Positions 36,486-44,883 of a stretch of 64,000 nucleotides of DNA are shown here, piece by piece. The notes under the pieces are model-generated. The model was not told where the DNA came from. It saw only the letters and a program-made list of their open reading frames with translations, and did no database searches. Source of the DNA: Rothia sp. SD9660Na (GTDB lineage: Bacteria > Actinomycetota > Actinomycetes > Actinomycetales > Micrococcaceae). Where the stretch lies: assembly GCF_030064065.1 (NCBI RefSeq), contig NZ_CP125946.1:1488001-1552000 (forward strand), written 5' to 3'. How positions within the stretch are numbered: the stretch's first letter is position 1; each line of letters opens with the position of its first letter. Made by a program: the position numbers and the translations under genes.

Positions 36486-37892
36486 TTATCTGCTGTTCTT
36501 GGTCACGTAAGTCTCTGGAGCTCCGCCGGGCAGAGTAAGCCAGGTAGGGAAAGCACTGACGCTCAAAAGGTAATGCAGGGGTAGAGAGCCCCCATCGCGG
36601 TAGGTACTGTCGATAGCCTCCAGCAGGTGGAAAGCTTCTGTAGAGTTGCCCCGCATCCAGCTTACCCACGCTTGTGCAGCAAGAAGGGAAGCTTCGGCTT
36701 TTCCCCCAGCGGAGCTTTCCAGCACGGCTGCCAAATGCAACAAGGCTTCCAGGCGCTTCCAGTCTGGCGGGGTGGGGTCTATACCAAAGAGAGTTTCAGC
36801 CATTTCCTTCAGACTGTCTTCGGTGCTATCTATCTGCTCATACACACCCTGTTCAGGCTGACTGAGACGATCAAGCTGGTACCGCTGCAGGGTTGACGGC
36901 AGGGGCAGAACCCTATCCCTCGCAGTTTGCCTGTTCAGTCCCAGTTCTTGGCTGCCCTGTTCTAAAGCTCTCAGAGCTGCTAGTGAGTCTTTGAGGGTGC
37001 GGCAGGCCTGAAGAATCACGAGCTGGAGGGTTGCAAAGCTATCGAAAGAAGTGATCAGAAAACCAGCTGCATCGGGAATCACCTTGGCGCGTATAGCATC
37101 GGCTAAGGTCCCAGCGTAGAGGCCCCTGCTACCCTGCGGCCCATCAAGCAGGGACGCAACGGCACCTATAGCCTGTTCCCATAGCTCTAGTTCAGCAGCA
37201 ATTTGGCAGGCTTCTTGGGGGTTTTGCTCTTGTTTCTCTTCCAGGTAGAAAGCGCTATAGGCCTCCGCATTAACCTGCCAGCGTTCTTGCCCCTCAGGGT
37301 CCTCAGTTCCCAGTGTCGTACGATTCTTAAGTTCCTGAGCTTCATGTGAATCGCTCGCGACAAGCGACCCGTGGGCTACCAGTTCGCTATACAGCGGGCT
37401 GGTCAAGACCTCGTCTAGAAAACCGGCGGGAGCCAGCTGCCCTTCAGCCGGTTCCACAGCCCAATAGGCCTGCTGCCCCACCGCAAGCACATCGAGTACA
37501 TTCAGCCCGTGAAGGGTGGCGTGGGCTGGCGCGAGCTCCGCATAGCATTGGGCTGCTTCTAGGAAGGTTTTTTCTACCGAAACGTCTGCTTCTCCGGAGG
37601 CTGCTCCGTCGGCGAAGAGCAGCAAGAATACACTGGTGATGGGGTCCCCGGTAGGGCTGTGGGTGGGGAAGGCCTCGAAGATATAGGTCAGAAAGTCATC
37701 CGGCGCTACCTCAGAAACATCGGGCATATCAACACGCAGCAGGGGCCCTGCTCCCCCATCGCTCAGAGCCAAGAGTATGATGGACTTTTCAGGCCAGTAG
37801 CCTAAAAGGTGCAGAGCAAGGGCAAGGACGTCACGCTCCGAGCTGAGGTAAGTAACGATAGGTTCTTCTGGGGTGTGATGCTTCTCTGTCAT
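36486..37892 (-). CDS. DUF4192 domain-containing protein
   Basis: A 468-residue protein of the actinobacterial DUF4192 family, whose function is unknown. The N-terminal signature LALALHLLGYWPEKSIILLAL is clear at about residues 24-44. The C-terminal half is helical with a TPR-like end (AEASLLAAQAWVSWMRGNSTEAFHLLEAI). It contains no membrane helix. It is monocistronic, upstream on the minus strand of nothing closely spaced. Members are often near sigma factor genes as here. Confidence 0.85.
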   Translation of the reverse strand: MTEKHHTPEEPIVTYLSSERDVLALALHLLGYWPEKSIILLALSDGGAGPLLRVDMPDVSEVAPDDFLTYIFEAFPTHSPTGDPITSVFLLLFADGAASGEADVSVEKTFLEAAQCYAELAPAHATLHGLNVLDVLAVGQQAYWAVEPAEGQLAPAGFLDEVLTSPLYSELVAHGSLVASDSHEAQELKNRTTLGTEDPEGQERWQVNAEAYSAFYLEEKQEQNPQEACQIAAELELWEQAIGAVASLLDGPQGSRGLYAGTLADAIRAKVIPDAAGFLITSFDSFATLQLVILQACRTLKDSLAALRALEQGSQELGLNRQTARDRVLPLPSTLQRYQLDRLSQPEQGVYEQIDSTEDSLKEMAETLFGIDPTPPDWKRLEALLHLAAVLESSAGGKAEASLLAAQAWVSWMRGNSTEAFHLLEAIDSTYRDGGSLPLHYLLSVSAFPTWLTLPGGAPETYVTKNSR

Positions 37893-38108
37893 ACCTATCA
37901 GACTGATAGAGAAGAGTATCTAAGACGAGCCCAAGCGGGCCTGTGGATATTCTCCACCCGCCGGGCGTCCGACGTCCGCCCCTGTCAAAGCAAATAATTC
38001 AGCCCTCACGGGGCGCATACTTCCCATAAACCGGTGAACCCGTGACGCATCTATGACGCCCCTAAAACGGGTTTCCACAGGCAGCTTCACCGCAGGGTCG
38101 GGGCCGGT

Positions 38109-39074
38109 TTAGGAACCGGAGGGGCCCAGACCGCGGGGGCCGTCGCCGTCTGCATCCCGAGTGTTGTGATCGAGCTGGGCCAAGAAAGCCTCTACCTCAT
38201 CACCGATTTCATCCCGGCTCGGCACCCGACCGGCGGCACGCTCAGAGAGGGGTAGGCTACCGAAGCCCTGGGCGGCGTTTGCGTCGTAGGACTCTTCGAG
38301 CCGCTGAATCATCATCTGGATTTCAGGGCTTGCGCTAGCCTGCTCGTCAATCTGTAGCTGAACATTCTCAGACAGCTCACGCAGGCGATCCGAAGGCAGG
38401 CTCAGCTTAGCGGCCAGCGACAGGTGCTCCATAGCGACAAGAGCGGTCTGGGGCAGCTCCGACTCCGACAGGTACTGCGGCACGTTCACTGCGAAACCGG
38501 CCGTTCCAATACCGGCCTCGGTCAGGCGCACCTCCAGCAGGCTCGATACCGACCCAGGCACCAGAGCCTCGGGCTGGAAAGAGGAAATGCCGACCGTCAG
38601 GTCCTTACGGGACCCATGCGCCGTTACGGGGATAGGGCGGGTATGCGGTACCGGCATGGGGAAACCGGTCACAGACATGGCTACCGATACCTCAAGACGC
38701 TGTGCAATGTCAACCACATCAGCTGTAAACCGCTGCCAGAGCAAGTCGGGTTCAGCACCGGTCAACAACAAGAAAGGCTTGCCCAGTCGATCTTCCACCG
38801 CGTACAGCTTGAGTTCAGGAAGCACCGGGTTGGTGTAGTGGTCTTTTTTGAAGGTAATGCGAGGTTTGCGTGATCGGTAGTCGTGCAGGCGGTCAGCATC
38901 AAATTCGATGACCGGCACATTATCAAGTTCATGCAGAAGCACTTCACCCAGGTGCCCTGCGGTGCCACCAGCGTCCTGGGGGTGTGAGAGGGCAATGACG
39001 AGGGGCAGACCTCTCAATCGGTCGTTTTCAAACGCCCCGGCGTGAGCTATATACAGCCGATCTTCGTGCGTCAT
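38109..39074 (-). CDS. PAC2 family protein (proteasome assembly chaperone-like)
   Basis: A 321-residue PAC2-family protein. Conserved segments are GLPLVIALSHPQDAGGTAGHL, IEFDADRLHDYRSRKPRITF and LLLTGAEPDLLWQRF. The C-terminus is Asp/Gly-rich. PAC2 proteins of actinobacteria have no established biochemical role; some are linked to the proteasome accessory system. The longest frame starts at 39254 but its first 60 residues are Arg-rich and unlike the family; the ATG at 39074 follows AGGAAG and gives MTHEDRLYIAH. It is divergent from pepA. Confidence 0.86.
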   Translation of the reverse strand: MTHEDRLYIAHAGAFENDRLRGLPLVIALSHPQDAGGTAGHLGEVLLHELDNVPVIEFDADRLHDYRSRKPRITFKKDHYTNPVLPELKLYAVEDRLGKPFLLLTGAEPDLLWQRFTADVVDIAQRLEVSVAMSVTGFPMPVPHTRPIPVTAHGSRKDLTVGISSFQPEALVPGSVSSLLEVRLTEAGIGTAGFAVNVPQYLSESELPQTALVAMEHLSLAAKLSLPSDRLRELSENVQLQIDEQASASPEIQMMIQRLEESYDANAAQGFGSLPLSERAAGRVPSRDEIGDEVEAFLAQLDHNTRDADGDGPRGLGPSGS

Positions 39075-39180
39075 CTTCCTAGCCCCCTTCTTTCTTCCCG
39101 TCTTCTGTGAGTCTCTATAGTACTCCAGGGTGTAGCCACTGTGTAGCCTAATGTCGCAGGTATAACGCTGGGAATATGCA

Positions 39181-39207
39181 GAATTATTCCTTGCAAGGCC
39201 ATAATTC
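39181..39207. promoter_or_regulatory. Inverted repeat between the PAC2 gene and pepA
   Basis: GAATTA-tt-CCTTGCAAGG-cca-TAATTC has a perfect 10-bp palindromic core and matching 6-base outer arms with unequal spacers. It lies in the 294-base divergent region. The core CCTTGCAAGG resembles that of the palindrome at 23720-23733. A regulator site is inference. Confidence 0.35.
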
Positions 39208-39368
39208 CCGCCCTGGCACCTCGACCTGTTCGCTCTGCGGTGATTTAGCCGCAAGGGGCGTTGCGCAGATTACATTCGCGAGGCTTTTAGGCCTAGGCTT
39301 ATAGACGATACTGCAGTTGCCCTAGAGCGCGGCTGCCCCACTTATATCCACTGCGAAGGGAGATTTCT

Positions 39369-40883
39369 GTGAGCGATTCTCACGATCTGTCATTCTCTGT
39401 AACAACCCCCGATCTTGAAGCCCTTGAGGCCGATGTGCTGGTGCTCGGTGTGTATTCCGGCAAGGAAGGCCCCTCGCTGGCCACTAACCCCCTCGACGCA
39501 GAAACCGCCGAGGGCCTCGAAGCTATTTTGGAAGATTTGGGCGTCAGCGGTGGGCAGGACGAGCTTGTTCGGCTTCCTGGCTTCGATGAGGCGGGTGCCG
39601 ACGTCGTTGCCCTCATCGGCCTAGGCTCTCAGAAGGAAGATGCTGCTGCCCACCGTGTTGCCTTGCGCTACGCAGCGGGCTCAGCCGTCCGCCAGCTTGC
39701 CGGCGTAGAAACCGTAGCCCTTGCCCTGGGCGCAGAGTCCGTCGAGGAAGTAGCAGCTATCGCAGAAGGCGCCGCCTACGGCGCTTTTGCCGATACCCAG
39801 CTGCGGGCCAAGACTGCCGATTCGGTCAAGGCTCCCGTCGCCGAGGTTCTCATTGTCACCGATGTAGCCCCCGCTGAGGCAGAAAGTGCCCTGACCCGGG
39901 CTCTCATTCTGGGTGAGGCCGTTGACCACACCCGCCGCCTGGTCAACACTCCGCCCTCCCACCTCTACCCCGAAACCTTCGCAGAGCGTGCCCTTACCCG
40001 CGTAGAGGGCCTTGACAATGTTGAAACCAAGGTCTGGGATTACGAAGAACTCGTTGCCGAAGGCTTCGGTGGCATCGCGGGTGTAGGCCAGGGCTCAGAG
40101 CGCAAGCCCCGCCTCGTAGAGGTCAAGTACACCCCCGAGAAGGCCGAAAAGACCGTTGCCATTGTGGGCAAGGGCATCACCTTCGATACCGGCGGCATTT
40201 CGCTCAAGCCCGCCGGCTCCATGACCACCATGAAGTCCGACATGGCAGGTGCCGCAACCGTCCTCAACGTCGTGGCAGCAGCTTCTGAGCTCAACCTGCC
40301 GGTTGCCGTACACGGTTACCTCTGCCTGGCCGAAAATATGCCCGGCGGCAACTCCATTCGCCCCGAAGATGTGCTGACCATGCGCAGCGGTCACACCGTT
40401 GAAGTCATGAATACCGACGCCGAAGGTCGCCTGGTCATGGCAGACGGCCTGGCCCTGGCCTCCGAGGGCGAGCCCGACGTCCTTCTCGACATCGCAACTC
40501 TCACCGGTGCCCAGCTCATCGCCCTGGGTGTGCGCACCGCCGCGGTCATGGGTGACGATACCGTCCGCCAGCAGGTTGTTGAAGCAGCTACCGAAGCCGG
40601 CGAAGACTACTGGCCCATGCCTATGCCCGAGCACCTGCGCAAGAGCCTCAAGTCCCCCGTCGCCGACCTACAGAACATCGGCTCCCGCTACGGTGGCATG
40701 CTGGTAGCCGGCCAGTTCCTCGAAGAATTCGTGGGCGAAAAGGACGGCGCCAAGATTCCTTGGGCTCACCTGGACTTCGCAGGCCCCTCCTTCAACGAGG
40801 AAGGCCCCTACGGCTACACCCCCAAGGAGGGCACTGGCCACTCCATCGCCACCCTGATTAAGTTCATCGAGGCCTACGCCTAA
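39369..40883 (+). CDS. pepA: Leucyl aminopeptidase (M17)
   Basis: A 504-residue M17 metallo-aminopeptidase that removes N-terminal residues from peptides. Active-site segments are GKGITFDTGGISLKPAG, MKSDMAGAATV and NTDAEGRLVMADGL, which hold the two-metal ligands and catalytic Lys and Arg. The N-terminal domain (about 1-180) is the usual variable part. Start is GTG after GAAGGGAGATTTCT. It is monocistronic. The enzyme is expected to be a cytoplasmic hexamer. Confidence 0.95.
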   Translation: MSDSHDLSFSVTTPDLEALEADVLVLGVYSGKEGPSLATNPLDAETAEGLEAILEDLGVSGGQDELVRLPGFDEAGADVVALIGLGSQKEDAAAHRVALRYAAGSAVRQLAGVETVALALGAESVEEVAAIAEGAAYGAFADTQLRAKTADSVKAPVAEVLIVTDVAPAEAESALTRALILGEAVDHTRRLVNTPPSHLYPETFAERALTRVEGLDNVETKVWDYEELVAEGFGGIAGVGQGSERKPRLVEVKYTPEKAEKTVAIVGKGITFDTGGISLKPAGSMTTMKSDMAGAATVLNVVAAASELNLPVAVHGYLCLAENMPGGNSIRPEDVLTMRSGHTVEVMNTDAEGRLVMADGLALASEGEPDVLLDIATLTGAQLIALGVRTAAVMGDDTVRQQVVEAATEAGEDYWPMPMPEHLRKSLKSPVADLQNIGSRYGGMLVAGQFLEEFVGEKDGAKIPWAHLDFAGPSFNEEGPYGYTPKEGTGHSIATLIKFIEAYA

Positions 40884-40913
40884 ACCTTACTTTCCAGGGA
40901 ACTTTTACATTTG

Positions 40914-40949
40914 CACCCCGTTGCCCGTGTTCTAGCAGGTAACGGGGTG
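40914..40949 (+). terminator. Probable pepA terminator
   Basis: A 9-bp stem CACCCCGTT/AACGGGGTG lies 30 bases after the pepA stop. A second small hairpin, CCTGCCA/TGGCAGG (40978-40995), follows and abuts one copy of GCGGACGC. Neither has a T tract. Confidence 0.5.
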
Positions 40950-41078
40950 TAATCATGCCCACCCGAGCAATAAAACACCTGCCAATAGTGGCAGGCGGAC
41001 GCGTTCAAGGGATAAGCTAGAAAACGACAGTACATAAGGGGGCTTAGGCCTCCGCGACCCATGCAAGGGAGCGTCAAC

Positions 41079-42455
41079 GTGGCCGATTCGGCAACAACAG
41101 AATTCGATATCCTCATCCTCGGTGGCGGTAGCGCCGGTTACTCCGCAGCTCTGCGCGCGGTACAGCTGGGCTTCACCGTAGGTCTGATCGAAAAGAGCAA
41201 CCTGGGCGGCACCTGCCTGCACACCGGTTGCATCCCCACCAAGGCTTACCTGCACGCTGCAGAACTCGCTTCCGAGGCTCAGCACGCTTCAAAGTACGGT
41301 GTAAACACCACCCTCGAGTCCATCGACATGGCTAAGGTTCGTGACTACAAGGACGGCATCGTCGCCGGCAAGTTCAAGGGCCTGACCGGTCTTCTCAAGA
41401 TGAAGAAGGTCACCGTCATCGAGGGTGAAGGCAAGCTCACCGGCAAGGACACCATCACCGTCGCTGGCACCGAATACAAGGGCAAGCACATCATCCTGGC
41501 ATCCGGTTCTGTCTCCAAGACCTTCGGCATCGAGATTCGTGACCGCGTGCTTACCTCAACCGAAGCCCTGCAGATGGACTACCTGCCCAAGAGCGCTATC
41601 GTTCTGGGCGGCGGCGTCATCGGCTCCGAGTTCGCCTCCATGTGGAACTCCATGGGTGTAGAGGTCACCATCATCGAGGGCCTGCCTCACCTGGTCCCCA
41701 ACGAAGACCCCTCCATCATCAAGGTCGTTGAGCGCGAATTCAAGAAGCGCGGCATTAAGTCCTCCCTGGGCAAGTTCTTCAAGACCGTTGAACAGGACGC
41801 CAACGGCGCCAAGGTCACCCTGGAAGATGGCACCGTCTTCGAGGCAGACATCGTTCTCGTTGCTGTCGGCCGTGGCCCCAACACCGAGGGCTTTGGCTAC
41901 GACGAGCAGGGCCTGACCATGGACCGCGGCTTCGTTATTACCAACGAGCGCCTGCACACCGGCGTTGGCAACATCTACGCTATCGGCGACATCGTCCCCG
42001 GCGTCCAGCTGGCCCACCGCGGTTACCAGCAGGGCCGCTTCGTTGCCGAAGAAATCGCAGGTCTCAACCCCCAGGTTGTTGAAGACATCAACATCCCCAA
42101 GGTCACTTTCTGTGAGCCTGAGATCGCCTCCATCGGCTACTCCCAGCCCAAGGCTGAAGAGAAGTTCGGCAAGGAAAACGTTGAGGTTGCAGAGTACAAC
42201 CTGGCTGGCAACGGCAAGTCCTCTATCCTGGGCACCGGCGGTCTGGTCAAGGTCGTCCGCGAGAAGAACGGCCCCATCATCGGCGTTCACGCTGTTGGTA
42301 AGCGCATGGGCGAGCAGATTGGTGAGGCCCAGATGTGGGTTGTTTGGGAAGCCTTCCCCGAGGACGTCGCCCAGTTCATCCACGCCCACCCCACCCAGAA
42401 TGAATCCCTGGGCGAGGCTGCAATGGCTCTGGCAGGTGCACCCCTGCACGGCTAA
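41079..42455 (+). CDS. lpdA: Dihydrolipoyl dehydrogenase (E3)
   Basis: A 458-residue flavoprotein that reoxidises dihydrolipoamide of 2-oxo acid dehydrogenase complexes. FAD motif ILGGGSAGYSAAL is followed by the redox disulphide GGTCLHTGCIPTK, the NAD motif VLGGGVIGSEFAS and the C-terminal HAHPTQNESLGEA with the catalytic His/Glu pair. The GTG at 41079 follows AGGGAG by seven bases and is preferred over an ATG 18 bases upstream, which overlaps that site. The E2 gene follows about 100 bases later, so the two probably form one unit. Confidence 0.95.
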   Translation: MADSATTEFDILILGGGSAGYSAALRAVQLGFTVGLIEKSNLGGTCLHTGCIPTKAYLHAAELASEAQHASKYGVNTTLESIDMAKVRDYKDGIVAGKFKGLTGLLKMKKVTVIEGEGKLTGKDTITVAGTEYKGKHIILASGSVSKTFGIEIRDRVLTSTEALQMDYLPKSAIVLGGGVIGSEFASMWNSMGVEVTIIEGLPHLVPNEDPSIIKVVEREFKKRGIKSSLGKFFKTVEQDANGAKVTLEDGTVFEADIVLVAVGRGPNTEGFGYDEQGLTMDRGFVITNERLHTGVGNIYAIGDIVPGVQLAHRGYQQGRFVAEEIAGLNPQVVEDINIPKVTFCEPEIASIGYSQPKAEEKFGKENVEVAEYNLAGNGKSSILGTGGLVKVVREKNGPIIGVHAVGKRMGEQIGEAQMWVVWEAFPEDVAQFIHAHPTQNESLGEAAMALAGAPLHG

Positions 42456-42554
42456 GATAGGCCCCCTGTGGTAGGCGCTGGCCCTGACCCTGGTTATAGG
42501 ATCAGCGCCTACCCCTACAAATTTTTATCACTCACAAGGAGAGCACGAAGGACT

Positions 42555-44249
42555 ATGTCCACCACCGTAGAACTGCCCGCACTGGGCGAATCCGTAACCG
42601 AGGGTACCGTTACCCGCTGGCTCGTTGAGGTTGGCGAAACCGTTGAGGTTGACCAGCCCATCGTTGAGGTTTCCACCGACAAGGTCGACACCGAGGTTCC
42701 CTCACCCGTAGCCGGTGTTGTTGAGAAGATTCTCGTTGAAGAGGACGAGGACGTCGAGGTCGGCGCTCCCCTCATCGTTATTGGCGACGGCTCCGGCGCT
42801 GGCTCATCTGACGATGCCCCCGCTGCAGAAGCCCCCAAGGCTGAGGAGAAGGAAGAAGCACCCGCGGCTGAGGAAAAGAAGGAAGAGGCACCCGCTGCCG
42901 CCCCCGCGTCCTCAGGCTCAGCTTCTGGCACCGAGGTTACCCTGCCTGCTCTGGGCGAGTCCGTCACCGAAGGCACCATCACCCGCTGGCTCAAGGAAGT
43001 TGGCGAAGAGGTTGCCGTTGACGAGCCCCTCGTAGAGGTTTCCACCGACAAGGTCGACACCGAGGTTCCCTCACCCGTAGCAGGTACCCTGCTCGAAATC
43101 CGCATCCAGGAAGATGAGGACGCCGAGGTCGGCCAGGTTCTGGCTATCATCGGTGACGCTTCAGCCGCTTCTGCTCCCGCGGAAGAGAAGAAGGAAGAAG
43201 CACCTGCCGCTGAGGAAAAGAAGGAAGAAGCACCCGCTGTTTCCTCAACCGACGAAGCTACCGAGGCTCCCGCTGTTGAACTGCCCTCCGGCGAAAACGG
43301 CGAAGCCTACGTCACTCCCCTGGTCCGTAAGCTGGCCAAGCAGGAAGGCATCGACCTGTCCACCATCAAGGGCACCGGTGTTGGCGGCCGCATCCGCAAG
43401 CAGGACGTCCTGGCTGCTGCTGAAGCTAAGAAGGGCGCTGCTCCCGTAGCATCAGCCCCCGCTGCTGAAACTCCCGCAACCGCAGCTCCTTCCAAGAAGG
43501 AAGCCCCCAAGGCTGCTGCGTCCTCAAAGCGCGGCACCACCGAAAAGGCTCCCCGCATCCGCCAGACCGTTGCTAAGCGCATGGTTGAGTCACTGGCTGT
43601 TTCAGCTCAGCTGACCACCGTCCAGGAAATCGACCTGACCCGTCTGGTTGCCCTGCGCAACAAGGCTAAGGCCGGCTTCGAGGCTCGCGAGGGCACCAAG
43701 CTCACCTTCCTGCCCTTCTTCACCAAGGCAGTCACCGAAGCTCTGCAGCAGTTCCCCCAGTTCAACTCCTCCATGAGCGATGACTTCAAGGAAATCACCT
43801 ACCACGGTTCCGAGAACATCGGCCTGGCAGTTGATACCCCCAAGGGTCTGCTCGTTCCCGTTGTCAAGGACGCCGGCGACCTCAACATCGCAGGTATCGC
43901 CAAGAAGATCAACGACGTTGCCAAGCGCGCCCGCGACGGCCAGGTCGGCCCCGAGGAGCTGTCAGGTTCAACCTTCACCATTTCCTCCACCGGCCAGACC
44001 GGCGGTGTCTTCTTCACCCCGATCATCAACCAGCCCAACGTAGCGATCCTGGGCATCGGCTCCACCAACAAGCGTCCTGCTGTTATCCAGGATGCCGAGG
44101 GTAACGATGTTATCGCTATCCGCTCGCTGGCCTACTTCTCACTGACCTACGACCACCGCGTTGTAGACGGTGCGGACGCTGGCCGCTTCCTGGCCTTCCT
44201 CAAGCAGCGCCTTGAAGAAGCAGCTTTCGAAGCTGAGGTTGGTCTCTAA
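42555..44249 (+). CDS. sucB: Dihydrolipoamide acyltransferase (E2) with two lipoyl domains
   Basis: A 564-residue E2. Two lipoyl domains (about residues 2-77 and 125-200) both carry the lipoylated Lys in STDKVDTEVPSP. Ala/Pro/Glu/Lys-rich linkers follow each one. A peripheral E3-binding domain (about 255-290, VTPLVRKLAKQEGIDLSTI) precedes the catalytic domain with DHRVVDGADAGRFL. In actinobacteria this protein serves pyruvate and often 2-oxoglutarate dehydrogenase, so the symbol is a convention. Start is the ATG at 42555 after GAAGGAC; the longer frame lacks homology. Lipoate supply genes lipB and lipA are nearby at 46.7-48.5 kb. Confidence 0.93.
   Translation: MSTTVELPALGESVTEGTVTRWLVEVGETVEVDQPIVEVSTDKVDTEVPSPVAGVVEKILVEEDEDVEVGAPLIVIGDGSGAGSSDDAPAAEAPKAEEKEEAPAAEEKKEEAPAAAPASSGSASGTEVTLPALGESVTEGTITRWLKEVGEEVAVDEPLVEVSTDKVDTEVPSPVAGTLLEIRIQEDEDAEVGQVLAIIGDASAASAPAEEKKEEAPAAEEKKEEAPAVSSTDEATEAPAVELPSGENGEAYVTPLVRKLAKQEGIDLSTIKGTGVGGRIRKQDVLAAAEAKKGAAPVASAPAAETPATAAPSKKEAPKAAASSKRGTTEKAPRIRQTVAKRMVESLAVSAQLTTVQEIDLTRLVALRNKAKAGFEAREGTKLTFLPFFTKAVTEALQQFPQFNSSMSDDFKEITYHGSENIGLAVDTPKGLLVPVVKDAGDLNIAGIAKKINDVAKRARDGQVGPEELSGSTFTISSTGQTGGVFFTPIINQPNVAILGIGSTNKRPAVIQDAEGNDVIAIRSLAYFSLTYDHRVVDGADAGRFLAFLKQRLEEAAFEAEVGL
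42666..42712 (+). repeat. 47-bp direct repeat, copy 1, within first lipoyl domain
   Basis: Identical over 47 bases to 43035-43081. It encodes the lipoylation loop EVSTDKVDTEVPSPVA. Confidence 0.9.
43035..43081 (+). repeat. 47-bp direct repeat, copy 2, within second lipoyl domain
   Basis: Identical over 47 bases to 42666-42712. Synonymous sites are also identical, which points to recent duplication or gene conversion. Confidence 0.9.
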
Positions 44250-44284
44250 ACCACAGGTCTTAGTTCTTTGAACTAGGCTCCCAG

Positions 44285-44318
44285 GTGCCCCGCTAGCAGC
44301 AGTTAGCGGGGCACTTTT
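44285..44318 (+). terminator. Terminator after the E2 gene
   Basis: A perfect 11-bp stem GTGCCCCGCTA/TAGCGGGGCAC (44285-44295 and 44304-44314) followed by TTTTCTAT, 35 bases after the stop. Confidence 0.88.
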
Positions 44319-44408
44319 CTATCTACTAGGGGCTCGCGTGGTCACCCCCACACCGGTTTTAGTGGCGAACTGTCGCTAAATAAGCAGGTATTACGTAGAC
44401 TTGTCATT

Positions 44409-44792
44409 ATGGCTATCGCATTTTCAATTCTTCTTTTCTTGCACATCGTTGGTGCCGCAATGGTTTTCGGCCTGTGGCTAGGTACCTTTAAGCAGGGCAT
44501 CGTTCTGCCCGGTCAGTTCCACGCGGCCCTGCTGCAGGTTGTTACCGGTTTTGCTCTCTATTTCATACAAATGGCTGAGGGTATGCAGCTTAACCACATG
44601 ATGATTGGCATCAAGATGGTGATTGCCCTGGTTATCGCTGTAGCGGCCTTTATGGGTCAGAAGAAGTACAAGGCTGCCCGTGCCCTGGGCACCCCTGAAA
44701 ACGGCAAGAACATTGCCCTGGCCCATACTGTTGGTGGCCTGGCTCTGATCAATATCGCTATCGCTGTTTTTATGCAGTACCCCCAGATCTAA
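44409..44792 (+). CDS. Four-helix membrane protein
   Basis: A 127-residue protein with four membrane helices (about residues 2-22, 38-56, 63-84 and 103-124). His residues fall near helix ends (LHIVGAAMVF, LNHMMIGIK, LAHTVGGLAL), a pattern seen in small actinobacterial membrane proteins related to CopD-like families; heme or metal binding is possible but not shown. Function is unknown. It is monocistronic. Confidence 0.7.
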   Translation: MAIAFSILLFLHIVGAAMVFGLWLGTFKQGIVLPGQFHAALLQVVTGFALYFIQMAEGMQLNHMMIGIKMVIALVIAVAAFMGQKKYKAARALGTPENGKNIALAHTVGGLALINIAIAVFMQYPQI

Positions 44793-44821
44793 TAAGGCAA
44801 GAACACCCAGGTTCTTGATAG

Positions 44822-44856
44822 CAGGGGCGGTGTACCGATTTGGTGTACCGCCCCTG
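44822..44856. terminator. Hairpin between convergent genes
   Basis: A 10-bp stem CAGGGGCGGT/ACCGCCCCTG extended inward by wobble pairs. It lies between two convergent genes and probably terminates both; no T tract is present. Confidence 0.6.
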
Positions 44857-44883
44857 GTCTATACAGCGGCAGGGCTGTAGGTG

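Noticed and set aside
41556..42449. Long open frame on the minus strand, opposite lpdA (297 residues)
   Set aside because: It is an antisense shadow caused by codon bias; lpdA on the plus strand has full-length homology and a ribosome binding site.
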